Positions 1 to 11,639 of a stretch of 64,000 nt of DNA are shown piece by piece. Numbering within the stretch: position 1 is the stretch's first letter; the number at the start of each line of letters is the position of its first letter. This DNA is from Armigeres subalbatus. Lineage: Eukaryota > Arthropoda > Insecta > Diptera > Culicidae. Under the pieces are notes generated by a model. The model was given only the letters and a program-made list of their open reading frames with translations, was not told where the DNA came from and searched no databases. The DNA lies in contig NW_026942458.1 of the NCBI RefSeq assembly GCF_024139115.2, positions 1 through 64,000 on the forward strand. Reading direction: 5' to 3'. The translations under genes were made by a program, and so were the position numbers.

Positions 1-1990
1 GAATCGTACGCCGCCTTGAAATCAATAAACAGATGATGTGTCTGCAAGTTGTACTCCCAGAATTTATCAAGGATTTGTCTCAGGGTAAACATTTGATCCG
101 TCGTTGATCGGCCCTCACGAAAACCTGCTTGGTATTCGCCGACGAAGGACTCTTCAAGCGGTCTCAATCTGTTGAACAGAATACGGGACATAATTTTGTA
201 CGCCGAATTAAGGAGGGTTATTCCTCGGTAATTGGCACACTCCAGTCTGTGCCCTTTCTTAAATAGAGGGCAAATGAGGCCGTCCAACCAGCTAGCAGGC
301 ATTTCCTCGTCTTCCCATATTTTTGACATAATATGGTACAGAACTTCATAAAGCTGCTCACTGCCATGTTTGAGAAGTTCAGCCGGAGCTGATCCTTCCC
401 CGCAGCCTTATTGTTTTCAGCTCTTTAACAGCTTTTTAACCTCATCTAGTGTAGGTGACTCCACAGCTTGTCCATCGTCCGCTAATATTTATTCTGTTCA
501 CTGATGCACCGTCACTTCCTCCATTCAACAAAGTCTCGAAGTGTTGCTTCCACCTGGCAGCCACTTCAGTTTTATCTGTCAGCAAATTCCCTTGTTGGTC
601 GTTGCACATGACGGGAGATGGCGCTGTCTTTCTCCGCACGCCATTGACAGACTCATAAAACCTCCGCATATTGTTCTGCTCCATTTTTTCCTGCGCCTCA
701 CTAAAAACTTGTTCATCGTACTCTTTTTCTTCCTGACGTGGGTTCGTTTTTCGGCTGCTCTTTCTTCCTTGTACCGATCTCTATTCGATCGGGTACCCGA
801 CACCAACATCGGGCTTCTGGCAACGTTCTTCTCGTCTGTCACTCTCTGACACTCCACATCGAACCAACCCGTCCTGGGTCGTCTCTGTGCAGTGCCTACC
901 ACTTCTCGTGCTGTTGTGCTCACCGCTCCATGGATCGACTTCCATAGATAGTTGATGTTGTCGCTAACGTTGATTGCACTTATCCGTTCGTCGAGCTTCT
1001 GGCGGTACTCAGCCGATACTCCTTCCGCCGACAATCGCTGGATATTGTAACGCATCGTTCGCTGTGATCTTTCGTTCGATACAGTTGACAACCGTGATCG
1101 AGATTTTACTGACAACGAGGTAGTGATCAGAGTCAATGTTCGGACCTATGGTGTCCGCACATCGATAACATCCGAAATGGCACCCATCCACCAGAACATG
1201 GTCTATCTGGTTGCAAGTTTCACCATTTGGGTGTCTCCAGGTGTGCTTTCGGATGTTCTTTCGTGCAAAGTGAGGTGCTACTGATAGCCATCCCTCTGGC
1301 AGTAGCAAAATTTACTAGCCGTAGGCCGTTGTCATTGGTAGCGGGTGAAGGCTCTCCCTACCGATTAGGACGGAAAAAGTCCTCTACCGATCTGAGCGTT
1401 AGCGTCTCCGATAACAATTTTCACGTCATGCTCCATAGGCACTCTCCATAGGCTTTATCAAGACATTCGAAAACGCGTCCTTCACGTCGTCGGATTTATC
1501 GTTTGTCGGTGCGTAAACGTTGATTAGGCTGTAATTGAAGAATTTGCCCCGTATCCTCATCACACAGATTCGTTCGCTAATGGGTTTCCACCGCATCACT
1601 CGCTTCATCTGCTTGCCCATCACTACGAAAACCAACTCCATGCTCTGCTTTTCCACTGCCGCTGTGATAGATGTTATACTTGAATGCAGTGTTGGTCATG
1701 GGGTCCACGGCTCCGGAATTCACGTTCTCCGGATCTAGGCCATCGGACTTCTTGAATACCAGCCACGTTCACTCCAACCTTCTGCAGTTCACGTGCCAGA
1801 AGGTTCACTCGTCCAGGTTCATTTAGGGTCCTGACATTCCAGGTACCGAGTTTCCAATCATAGTCCTTATTTCGTTGCCGGGTCGGTTGCCAAAAATAAC
1901 GTTCTCTTTTTCTTCTATCTCCATTTTTCCTGGTATTTGAGAGGCTTCAGTAAGCTACCTTACCGGGGTCGCGTTACCTACATCGCGATG
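1..1990 (-). pseudogene. RTE-type LINE, endonuclease and RT remnant
   Basis: This is a non-LTR retrotransposon read on the minus strand and cut by the window edge. From its 5' side, translation near 1850 gives GTWNVRTL and then IQEVRW, the start of an apurinic-type endonuclease. 1656-1426 gives INVYAPTND, and 1308-1009 gives QIDHVLVDG and the SDHYLV catalytic motif. A linker follows at 1136-442. Reverse transcriptase begins near 430, with GFREGRSTTDQMF and HHLFIDFKAAYDS close to base 1. This endonuclease plus RT layout is typical of RTE-clade elements, whose mosquito copies are often annotated as craniofacial development protein 2-like. The frame changes several times, so the copy is dead. 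The repeat unit probably extends to about 2250, where 5' untranslated sequence seems to end. The clade call rests on recognition of the protein motifs, not on an alignment. Confidence 0.85.
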
Positions 1991-2277
1991 ATGGGGCTGC
2001 CACCTTAGATATAGCTGACGCGATACAGCATTTCGTTAATCAGCCGCTGGGTACCAGGCAGACGCTGTTTGAGCCGCACCTCCTGGTGAACAGACGCTCG
2101 AGGCGTACCTTCTCACTCTAGCTGATGTCAGAAGGACAACAGTGCCCAGGCTGCACTACCAGCTAAGTACACAACCCCTAGCTGGCGGTCTTTTATCATC
2201 GGACGACCCGTGGAAGCGTGGGATAGGGACTTGTGGGGACCAGAGCTCTGTTGGGCGCTCCTTCCTTGATGTCAACA

Positions 2278-2489
2278 CACTTAAAATAAATCGCCGAATT
2301 CGGTAAAATTTTACCGAAATCTCAACAGCAGAACTGTTCGGAAAATAATTTTCGGAAACTGATTTTTTCGGTGATTTTGACAGTTGAGCAATGGAAAAAA
2401 TTACAAAAAATCTGTAAAATAAATTACTGAACAGTTCTGCTGTTGAGATTTCGGTAAAATTTACCGAATACGGTGAAATGAGTTAAGAG
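2278..2489. mobile_element. Short MITE with about 60 bp inverted ends
   Basis: 2278-2341 and 2425-2489 are imperfect inverted copies of each other. Both contain CTCAACAGCAGAACTGTTC next to a small palindrome, TCGGTAAAATTTTACCGA on the left. The centre is AT rich and non-coding. No clear target duplication was found, so the superfamily is left open. Confidence 0.75.
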
Positions 2490-3590
2490 TGAACCCACCA
2501 TTTTGCAAGAAAATAATTCAAGATGAATACACGTAAAAAAATTTAATGTTGTTTATTATTAATATTTCTAATACTTTTTTGCCAAAGCAGGCGCTTAATG
2601 ACATGTATAAGAAAAAAACTTATACATCGCATTAGTCACATACATTCGGAAACTTATACTTTTCAATAACTTATGAATATTATTAGCTTTTTGATATGGG
2701 ATCATTCATTAGGTGGCATAATGAAGTGTATATGTATTTTCGAATGGTTTTTTGCCAAAACATATAAGGTTATTTTTTACGTGTACACCACTAGGTGTTC
2801 CAATCTGCCAAATTCACGATTCAGCCATCTTGGATTTTAGTATGGGAGAGCCAGCCGGTTTGTTTATGTTTTGCACCGAAAATGAATTTTTCACCCCCGC
2901 CTTCTTCTCGTCCATAAATTGCAGGGGGGGAGTAAGCCTGTCATCCACGAACAAATCAAGCCTACCTAAGATGTATTATCCGGGCCTCGCCGCTTGGGGA
3001 AGGTGGGCCACCATGGGCCACCCCGCTTGGCAAGTGTAACATTTTTCGAACTGGAATCTTGTAGGATATTGGTTAACCTACACTACTGCTGACTAACGAA
3101 AAAAATGTGGGATTGTTTATTTACATTTGCTTCATACTACATGCAGAGGAGGCGCGATGCACCGCATATTACCCCCCTGATAAATTGAGCACATTGAAAC
3201 ACCTAGCCTCGCACCTAGCTGTGTATTCATCTTGAAATAATTGTTCCTGAAATTAGGTTCTTTTTCCGAACAGTGTAACATTTGTGTATAATCGGGTTAG
3301 AATTGCGCTGTTCCAACTGAGTGTGTAGAACTTCGAATCAACGAAAAGGCTTTCCATAGCTTTTGCTGGCAGCACTTTCTCATCATTCATCGAAACTGAG
3401 TGAGACGCAATGACCATCATGAGCGAAGGTCTGACGACGGAAGCTTGTTGGCCTTGTTTTACTTCCTGCTTCAAAGGGAAGTTCTGATATGACGTCAATC
3501 GCACTGTTGTGTATATTCAACAGAGGGTGGAGAGAGACAAAATATCCCCAGCGCCAGACCTGATCTCCAGCTCCTTCTGGTGAAAAGAGT
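2490..3590. other. Intergenic, nothing recognised
   Basis: AT-rich sequence without a convincing gene. Open frames at 2752-3039 and 3253-3504 have no recognisable motif and a composition like the surrounding spacer. A short GC-richer patch near 2970-3040 was checked and shows no tRNA or snRNA pattern. Confidence 0.5.
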
Positions 3591-4132
3591 GGGTCGTATG
3601 AATAAAAAGTAGTAAGCTCAACTTCACTACATTTTCAGTAGTAAACGTCACTTGTGGAACATGTTCGTATGAATAAAAGAGAGTTTACTACACTACATAT
3701 TTCGAACATACTACAAACAACTGATTCGGTATGAATAAAACAAGAGTTTACTACTGATTTCTTGTAGTCTGCTCAAGACGTTGCTACTCATGTTTCAAAT
3801 GCAGATTATTCATCAGAATCGAAGCGAATCGGCTTTGTTCTTGAAAATAGAAGTCCAATTTAGGGAAAACAAACAAAACAGACATGCCTTTTGTTGATTA
3901 GCTGCAAAAAAATGATGAAATCATCATCGTCATCATGGGGTCTATTTTGTTTTGACGTTTCTCCGTGTAGTAAATGGTAGTAAACTGTAGTAAAGGCTAA
4001 GTTCGAATGTAGCATATGCCATAAGTTCGAAAATGTTTTTATTCATATCAAACATGTAGTTTTCTCTGTGGACTTTATTTTTGAGTAGATACTACAAGCG
4101 TTGAGTTTTGCTACTTTTTATTCATACGACCC
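3591..4132. mobile_element. MITE ending just upstream of Fkbp12
   Basis: The element begins GGGTCGTATGAATAAAAAGT and ends with its reverse complement (4113-4132), giving a terminal inverted repeat of over 20 bp that continues imperfectly inward. Inside are many TAGTAAAC/GTTTACTA motifs, so much of the body can fold. AGT flanks both sides and may be a 3 bp target duplication. The right end lies 185 bp before the Fkbp12 start codon, so it sits in or next to the promoter or 5' UTR. Confidence 0.8.
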
Positions 4133-4317
4133 AGTGTCTTGTCTTCTTGCAGGGGATATCATCCGGCATTTTACTTTTCTTCCTGCAAGTGAGTATTCGG
4201 TTTTGCCTTTTAAAGCGTGACAATTTTTTGTGTTTTTCCGTAGAAAAAGGACTTATTTCGGGACTGTATTTTGTGAATCTTTCAGCTACATCAACAGTCG
4301 AAGCAATAAAATCAGAA

Positions 4318-4986
4318 ATGGGTGTGCAAGTAGTTACGCTAGCTGCCGGAGATGGTAAGTTCATTTTTTCCGCAAGCATTAGCAAACCTTCAATGGCGTG
4401 TTCCTGCCGCAAGAAATTCATTCAATACTGTTTTTTTTGTGTTATCCCGCAGAGGCTACGTACCCAAAGACCGGACAGGTTGCCGTAGTGCACTACACCG
4501 GAACGTTGGCCGATGGAAAAGTGTTCGATTCCTCCCGCACCCGTGGCAAACCGTTCCGGTTTACTGTTGGTCGCGGCGAGGTCATCCGCGGATGGGATGA
4601 GGGTGTTGCCCAGGTGAGTGTTCCCCTAGTCGATGTCGTGATGTCGATTGAATCTAAATTCGAATTCTTGAACGAGACTTCTTCGGTCCATTCACCTTTC
4701 AATTTTTTTTTCAACGAGGGGTTATTATAAATGAATAGGAGAATGTGGGGTAGAATGGGAAAATAAATTGCAATTTTAATTACCAATTTTTTATTATCGC
4801 CTAATTTTTTTTGTAAGAAATGCAAACCCCATAACTAAATTTATTATTTCTTTCCAGATGTCCGTTGGACAACGTGCCAAATTGGTTTGCTCTCCGGATT
4901 ATGCCTACGGCAGCCGTGGCCATCCAGGAGTCATTCCACCAAATGCCACCCTTACCTTCGACGTTGAACTGTTGAGGGTTGAGTAA
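4318..4986 (+). CDS. Fkbp12: FKBP12 peptidyl-prolyl cis-trans isomerase
   Basis: Cytosolic FK506-binding immunophilin; it catalyses cis-trans isomerisation of X-Pro bonds and in animals binds ryanodine receptors and TGF-beta type I receptors. There are three coding exons: 4318-4354, 4453-4613 and 4858-4986. They are joined by GT-AG introns (donors GTAAGT and GTGAGT) and encode 108 residues, the normal FKBP12 length. Conserved pocket residues are visible in [29 protein letters not shown] and SPDYAYG, ending in FDVELLRVE. The start ATG has the context ATCAGAAATG. A 55 bp candidate 5' UTR intron (4189-4243, donor GTGAGT, acceptor CCGTAG) would leave the start codon in the second exon. A MITE ends 185 bp upstream of the ATG. 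All frames are intact, so the gene is probably functional. Identity is near certain; the 5' UTR structure is inference. Confidence 0.97.
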
Positions 4987-5776
4987 ATGTGCATATGAGA
5001 TATCATTTGATCTAAAACAATAGCAAATACAGCAATGAATCAAGAAACCGGAAGGAAACGCCAACCAACATACCACGAAAGGCGAAAAGTAAAAACCATC
5101 AACACAAACAGGAAATAATGAAGCAATCCTAGAATCCAGGTCTGATAAGGAAGCATGGTAATCATCAGTTCTTTAAATGTTATTTATGCGTCAAGCATCA
5201 ACCAACCTACAATCGCTGTATTCAACGATCGATAATCAAGTCGTTTTGACGCGGTAATCGTTCATTGAGTTACACGCTCTCTCACAACAGGTTTTCAAAC
5301 GACATTCAACTAGCTAAACAAATAAGCAAACAATGCATTTATGTGTAGCGATCTACTTCCATTTTATTCGGGCTGCCTCTTGGGAGCAGTTATTCCTATC
5401 TGGAAATTCCATCTACAATCGTAGCTAAACATTGCACTAAAACAGGATTGATGATGTCCTAAATAATCTTTTTTGCTCATCACATAGATTCGGGAGATAA
5501 ATATTAACTTTAGCAAAACCAAAACACTTTTAAAACCAACACAAACCTTCACGGAGTTAGTAGTTATTGAACACGATAAAATACAGTTTTTGCTCCGGTA
5601 GCAATTCGGATATAATGTCGCATAAGGAAAATTATTAAAATATTATACATCTAAAAGTTTAATGGTGAATCACAAATTTAAACTCTGTGCTATCATGCAT
5701 CAGCATTTAATCAACTCGTATTTAAAAACACTAAAAAGTACATATATTCCAAAAATATCGATAGCATTCGAATAAA
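4987..5776 (+). other. Probable Fkbp12 3' untranslated region
   Basis: AT-rich non-coding sequence follows the Fkbp12 stop codon without any gene pattern. An AATAAA at 5771-5776 is a possible polyadenylation signal; the real 3' end is not determinable from sequence alone. Confidence 0.4.
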
Positions 5777-6169
5777 TTTTAGCAACGCCATTTAAACGTG
5801 ATCCCTTGGCATGTTTCTCCTCACCGGATTCTAATCCAAGGTTCAGGACATTTATGATTGATAGCAGATTGAACAAAAAATAATGGAGTCAACATTCATA
5901 CTATCTGATACCACAAATAAATACATTGAGATGAACAAATGTTGCACTTGTAGATGATCCGAAAAATCACGTCAGTTTGATGATGGTTTTGAAACGAGTA
6001 TGCACTAGGGAAATCGTCAAATGTTAAAATTCTTGTCATATGTTGGACTCCCATGAGAAATGCACCTGCGTTCCACATTTGACGAATTACTTAGTAGAAT
6101 TGTTGTCAAACGGGATTATTATGTGGCCTTGGCCCCGGCTAAGTCGATGCAATGATAAATTCAGCGATT

Positions 6170-6640
6170 TCTCAGTCGCGAAAAAAAACTTTGAACTACT
6201 CGACAATTGTCGAAATCGGCTTCAAAGTTGGCAAAGAAATTGGACATCCAACGAACTTGGACGGTGGCTATTTTCTATAATTCCCAAAGTTTCTGGGCGA
6301 GCGTAGTTCAGAGGTGAGGACGTAAGCCGAGGTTTCATTCGAGTGATGTCGAGGCTTATGTCCAATCGCTATTCACTAAACAAACATCTGAACAGAAAGA
6401 ATAAATCTTGTCGATAGCAACTTATGTAGGTGCGGAGTCGGTTGCGATGACATCGATCACGTAGTTTGGTTTTGTTCGGAAAATGGCGCCTCCAGAGAGC
6501 GACTATTGAATACCATTGTGGCCCGAAGTAAACAACCCTTCAGGAAAGTACACGGTGTTTTGGAAGATCGTCATGTTGTCTATATGCAGGCTATTTATAC
6601 TACCTTTCTTAGCTCATCCGAAATCAAAGTCTAATACTTT
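6170..6640 (+). pseudogene. LINE C-terminal remnant with zinc knuckle
   Basis: Three consecutive frames read as the end of a Jockey/LOA/I-type LINE ORF2. First comes LGRWLFSIIPKVSGRA, then after a stop SRLMSNRYSLNKHLNRK, then after a frameshift SNLCRCGVGCDDIDHVVW. The last segment is a terminal C-x-C-x(3)-C-x(4)-H zinc-knuckle-like motif, followed by VARSKQPFRKVHGVLEDR and a stop at about 6635. These motifs normally lie downstream of reverse transcriptase, which is missing here. The copy is a 5'-truncated, dead fragment. The exact clade is uncertain. Confidence 0.75.
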
Positions 6641-6789
6641 TGTTTCTCCCTGATTTTTTTGTCTCTATCCTATTGTTCTATTGTTCACCACGAAGATCTG
6701 GCCATCCGGAAAATGCTCCCTGCCGTACCATAACTAGAGCACAACGCTACGCTACAAGACGTCAAAGTCCCTGATAAGCAGCTGAAAAC

Positions 6790-9010
6790 CCAACAATCCA
6801 AATCCCTATTTGAAAATTCCATTAGGAATTTGTTTAGGAATTCCTTTAATAATTCCTGTCCTAATTCTATTCAGGTTGTTCTTTGAAAATTCTACTTGAA
6901 ATACATTTGAAAATGTCTCCATGAATTTCTTCTAAATTTCCCCAGTAAATCCTCCAAAGCTTCTATGGTGTACTTCTCCAGGAATAATTTATAAAACCAA
7001 TGTTAGATTCCTTCCAAAATGTATACAAGAATCATTCCGGAAATTATGTTGAAAAAAATCATTCGGAAAATTATGAAAGAATGAGGGGTTTCCTGGAGAA
7101 ATTTCGTAAGGAATTTCTAAAGAATTCTCTAAGATATTCCCAACATTATTTCCAAATTAAATTAACGATTGTTTTTAAATGAAATTCTAAAGGATTTTCT
7201 GCAGAGATTCTAAAAAGAATGCGCAATGGAAATTGCGAAGGAATTCAAAATGAATCTTCGAAGGTTTAAAAGAATTTATGTAGGAATTGCCAAATAAATC
7301 CGAAGGAATACCAAAAAGAATTCTCAGAAGAAATCCTGGAGGAAGTACTGAAAAAAATCCAAAGGGAAATTTCGAAGGAATTTCAAGAATTTCTTCCAAG
7401 AGTTTTCAAAGGGACTTCTGGAAAAAGTGCTGGCAGGGTTTCTTAAAATTTATTCTCTAAAGGAATTTTTAAAGGTAATCCTAATAAAAATTGACTTGAT
7501 TTCACCACAGGTGTCTTTACTGCCGCCGTGTATACGAGGTTTTGGAAGGGTAGATATCCCATTGAATTCCACCACTTAATTGTATCTTGACAGATACGTA
7601 TTTCGACCTCAACAATAAGGCCGTCTTCAGTGTCTGTCGAAGTACTCGAGTCGAGTCAAGTACGAGACACTAAAGACGGCATTACTGTTGAGGTCGAAAT
7701 GCGTATCTGTCAAGATACAATTAAGTGGTGGAATTCAATGGGATTGTACGAACTCGTCTTATGACAAGTGAAGACATTCCACTAAAAAGCTCAAAATAAT
7801 TTTCTGTGAGATTGTTTAATTCAAAATATTTTAATTTAACAATTAAGTGGTGGAATTCAATGAGATTGTACGAACTCTTCTTATGACAAGTGAATCTCAC
7901 AGATAGGAGGCAGCAGTGACCGGCATAATAAAAAGCCCACTCGTCGTTTTTCATACAAAATGGTAAACTTTGGAGATCTAGATCTTGATTGCGTGTGAAC
8001 CAATTTTGCTGAAAATTTGACCAGAGCTCAAATATAACTTGAATTTTACCACACATAAGTTTCGACCATATTGATTGAAGCCTCTTCAGAAATTCCTTTA
8101 AGAATACCTACAGAAATTGTTTCAGGAAAACCTTCCAAAAAGTCTTTAGAAGAATCCTTTTTTTGAATTTCTTTATGAATTCCTTTCGGAATTCCTGCCG
8201 AAATTGAATAAAGAACTTCTTCAATTTTTTTAATGATTTTCATCAGCAATTATTCCAAGATTTTCTTAATTAAATTCTTTCAGCAATTCCTTAAGAAATC
8301 GCTTCCGAAACTCTAGGAAGAAATTCTTGGAATTCCCTCGAAATTCCTATTAGGCATATCTCCATAACTTCACCCAGGTTTTTTTTTAGAAAAATAAATA
8401 AAAATTCCTCCGGAAATTTAATTACGGCTTGGCTTTCGAATATTCCTTTAGATTTTTTTTGGAATCAGAAATTCATTCAGACATTCATTAATGAATCATT
8501 CAGAAAATAATCCAAGCGTTCAATCGGAGATATAATCTGGAAATTCCATTGACATTTCTGTTAGAAACTCTTCCGAAGATTCCTTTAGGATTTCCTATTT
8601 CATTCTTTAATAAATTTCCGGAAAAAATCTTCCAACAAAATTTCGGGAATAACTCCTGCAGCAATTTTAAAAAGAATTTTGTTTGGTTGTGGTCCGAAGG
8701 AATATCCGGATGAATTTACTAAGGCCTCTTCAGAGGATTTTCCAAAGGAATCCCTGGAGGAATGGCAAAAGGAGTTAATGGCGTAATTTTCTAAATTATT
8801 CCTGGAGTGGAAAGAATTCCTGAACGATTTTCAAAATAAATTATCGAAGAACATTAAAGATTTCGGAAGGATTTTGCAAAGAAGTTTCTTAAGGAATTGC
8901 TAAAGTTATTTCCGAAGGAATTCTTACAGAAATTGTCGGAGAAAAAACCTATCAGAATTTCCAAAGAATTTCCAAGATTTATCGAAAAATTCTTTCGGAA
9001 ATAACCCTAA
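6790..9010. repeat. Field of degenerate GGAATTYC-type repeats
   Basis: Over 2 kb of AT-rich DNA is built from loosely repeated short words such as GGAATTCC, AAATTTC and AAGGAATTT on both strands. No fixed period is visible. It is interrupted by palindromic repeats at 7557-7744 and 7842-7895. Similar texture recurs at 15075-15300, 16270-16690 and 16990-18010. Open frames here are chance products of the low complexity. Confidence 0.6.
7557..7744. repeat. Palindromic interspersed repeat, copy 1
   Basis: The left arm 7557-7633 and right arm 7665-7744 are inverted copies containing GTATCTTGACAGATACGTAT and the words GACCTCAACA and GTGGTGGAATTCAAT. Partial copies of the same family follow at 7842-7895, 18835-18985 and 24459-24585. 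This points to a high-copy non-autonomous family. Confidence 0.75.
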
Positions 9011-9162
9011 GAAATTCGACGAGATGAATATATGTTCAGTGTGATGGAAAACGGAACAGCTCCCCTAATTAATTTTTGGGGAAAATTTTCGATTTAGTGG
9101 GTCACGTGCTAAATCGTGCCCCAGCTTAGCTCCGCCAATGTTCTCATAATTTGAGTAAAATA

Positions 9163-9381
9163 TAGGGGAACGGTTCGGCACTTCATCCCATAGCTCCTAT
9201 TTCCATCCCATCAAAAACAAAGCAATAAAAAGGAATTTGGTTTGTTTCTTATTTTTGTGATTATTTCAGCAGTGAGCACGCGTGTTAGCAAAAAGAAGCG
9301 ACGAGATTGGTGCTGTATTTCTTTGTTTTGCGATGAGATGAATATATGTTCATTGAGATGGAAAATGGAACAGTTCCCCTA
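9163..9381 (+). mobile_element. Small MITE with TAGGGGAAC ends
   Basis: The left end TAGGGGAACGGTTC and the right end GAACAGTTCCCCTA form inverted termini of about 14 bp. The body includes CACTTCATCCCA and AGTGAGCACGCGTG. A second copy at 24833-25344 is inverted and split by a SINE. A separate copy of the right end lies at 9017-9063. Confidence 0.7.
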
Positions 9382-9665
9382 CTACTTCAATAAATTGATG
9401 ATTGCGCAAACTACAAATAACAAAAAAAAAAACAAACTACAAAAAAAAAGAATGGAAGGTCATGCTTAAATTTCACGAAATCATCATTTTATTGAAGTAG
9501 TATCCTTTACTCAAATTTTGAGTAGTTAGCTTACACTATTTATACTATGCGTAGGTACAATAACGAGTACAAGCGAGTATTATTACGCGTATTTAATGAA
9601 AATACTTCTAAAACAGCATTTTTTTAAGCAATTATAACACAACATCCGCCATTATGCATTTTAGT

Positions 9666-9711
9666 CTCAGGTACCCCCGAACATCAGCAAAACCCCTAGG
9701 GGTACATGTAT
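9666..9711 (-). repeat. hAT-like transposon end
   Basis: On the minus strand the sequence starts CAGCGGTTCTCAACCTGG and continues into short GTACC/GGGGTA words. This resembles the terminal inverted repeat of hAT elements. Only one end was found, so the element is incomplete or its partner has decayed. Confidence 0.5.
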
Positions 9712-11379
9712 CCAGGTTGAGAACCGCTGTCGTATAAGATAAAAATAATGCTGCATAATTTACCCAAATCCTTTCTTAGATAGGTCCCACACATGAGTAA
9801 GAAGAAAGAAATGCAACACAATTCAACGAAAGCATCTGATTTTTGTAAATAGTTTCACACTAAACAAAGATTTCTTGTTGTGCGGATTCACGTTTCAAAT
9901 ATTGAATTACGCCATGGGAAGCGAATGAGCCAAATTTGAAAATTAGAATTGGCACAAAAATTCTCGAAACTTACGTCACTCCACTCGTATGAACTTGATT
10001 CAAATATTCGTTGGCAAGAAGTTTCAATAGAAACAGATGACAAACAGTCATAAAATTAATAAAAACAAACCGTCATATGAATGATTCGTCAGTCGTTGAG
10101 CACAGCACACATCTGGTCTGCCATCAGAGGGCACTGCACAAATCATTCTATGTTAGTCGAGAAAAAAATCATCAATCAAACAAGTTGAAAAAAGAATAAC
10201 ATTTTTATCAATCGAATTCGTTGATTTATTTGTACAATGAACGATCAGGGACATATATTAGACGCCGTATACAAACTACGTAAATGATTTTCCAGCTATT
10301 TTTTCACATAATTGTGAAAGTTAATGTATGATTGAATAAAATCCACACTCTTGTTTCATAGATCCTCACGTAATTAGTGTATGACCCCTTAGTTAGAACA
10401 TCATCATAGGACGATGTACATATATATCAATATCAGTTGCATCGTATTGGATGGATTTGTCTTGTATCTAACTCGCAATCTATTCCCTACGAGTGAGGCA
10501 TGTTTTATCGATACACGTGCTTAAATCCTCCAAACCAGAGCCTTCAAATGTAATACAAACACCTGTTGTTTGACCAAGTTGCTATCACGACTCACTCGAA
10601 AATGATGATTTGTGCCATTATCTATATAGCGTTGAACTACAAACGCCTCCCGTAACAGGTTGTGCAAACTGAAGGCCTCACAAAGGAACTGTTTTGCGAA
10701 GAATCGGTGGTAACGTACCAAATTTTACATCCACCTACAACATCGTTCGGAATTTCGGTCACGCGGAGAAGGATCGAAAAAAGAACCGACAGTTAATTAT
10801 GTTTCCGGCTTCGCACATCACGGAACATGCCCTGTTGGTCGGTATACGGTTCGGTGGTATCCAATATCCACACTCTGGCAAGCAAATTTGGTCAACCTTG
10901 GAACACATTCGGGTGGCTGGCTGACCTCCGCCGAAAGGAAGCGATGTAAAATTAGTCAAACCATCACCGGGACGTTAATTTCGTTTGCTTTTGCTCGATG
11001 TCGTGCGGTGATTTTGGGTTGACGAGGGCATGTTGGAATGTGCGCTAGCAAAAGAAAGCAGTGATAAATGTCGTCGCCCTTGGGTGCTGGTGTTGATGTT
11101 TATAAAAGATATGCAACGCGATGTGGCATCGCTAGTCATAACAGCAAAACACGAAGTTGAAATACATATTACGTCAATTTTAAATTCCAATAACAAATGC
11201 ATGCAATAAATTTGTAGTGAAAAAAAAATTAACACATACTTGGAGCGCTTCAAAACATCATGAGAAATCCGAGATATTTTCAGTGGAAGTTCAAAATTTA
11301 CACGCGTTTGTCTCACATTATGCGGAATAATAATAAAACATCCATATGGTCGACAAATCACTCCGAGTAAGTTGTCGAA
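9712..11379. other. Intergenic; one unexplained GC-richer patch
   Basis: Mostly AT-rich and featureless. 10690-11060 has a more balanced composition and weak open frames on both strands (10694-10924 +, 10759-10959 -). Neither shows a motif or splice structure that I recognise. A TATA-like TATAAAAGATATGC at 11101-11114 has no evident transcript. Confidence 0.4.
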
Positions 11380-11384
11380 AAAAA
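11378..11384 (-). terminator. Pol III T-run terminator of U6
   Basis: Seven consecutive T residues on the minus strand directly follow GCGTTCCACA, the expected 3' end of U6. This is a standard RNA polymerase III stop. Confidence 0.9.
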
Positions 11385-11429
11385 TGTGGAACGCTTCACG
11401 ATTTTGCGTGTCATCCTTGCGCAGGGGCC

Positions 11430-11469
<40 letters not shown>

Positions 11470-11486
11470 CTTGCCGAAGCAAAGAC
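11380..11486 (-). ncRNA. U6: U6 spliceosomal snRNA
   Basis: The minus strand carries a complete U6 snRNA of about 107 nt, the catalytic-centre RNA of the major spliceosome, which pairs with U4 and then U2. It begins with a 5' stem-loop around GCTTCGGC. It continues through ACATATACTAAAATTGGA and holds the ACAGAGA box in GATACAGAGAAGATTAGC, with the AGC triad just after it. It ends with the internal stem-loop region and GCGTTCCACA before a T-run. The 5' stem reads GTCTTTGC/GCAAGAC; it differs from the common insect GTTCTTGC form but both strands have changed so that pairing is kept. With an intact promoter and terminator it is probably a working gene and not one of the common U6 pseudogenes. 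Confidence 0.96.
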
Positions 11487-11507
11487 ATTCGGTTGCCATC
11501 AACTTCA

Positions 11508-11552
11508 CTCTTATATACTCCACTGCAAAAGAAACAGTTCTAGCGATGAGCG
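11508..11552 (-). promoter_or_regulatory. U6 promoter: TATA box and PSE-like element
   Basis: On the minus strand a TATATAAG box (11511-11518) lies about 25-32 bp upstream of the U6 start, the usual spacing for insect polymerase III snRNA genes. A candidate proximal sequence element, TCGCTAGAACTGTTTC (about 11533-11550), sits some 15 bp further upstream. The TATA box is clear; the PSE is assigned by position. Confidence 0.75.
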
Positions 11553-11639
11553 ACAGACAGACCCACCGAAACTCATCTGCACGCTGGATTGTAACGAATA
11601 CGCTACCTGCAGATAAAGAGGGTTGAGTCTAATTTTCTA

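Noticed and set aside
2752..3039. 95-codon plus frame near Fkbp12
   Set aside because: No motif, no initiation or splice support, composition like spacer.
6000..6310. Host gene exon at 6040-6306
   Set aside because: Downstream half reads as the LINE motif LGRWLFSIIPKVSGRA; upstream half has no support.
10694..11523. Open frames on both strands around the U6 locus, including a 182-codon minus frame
   Set aside because: The long frame runs through the U6 gene and AT-rich flank and has no protein motif; the shorter ones lack splice sites or known domains.
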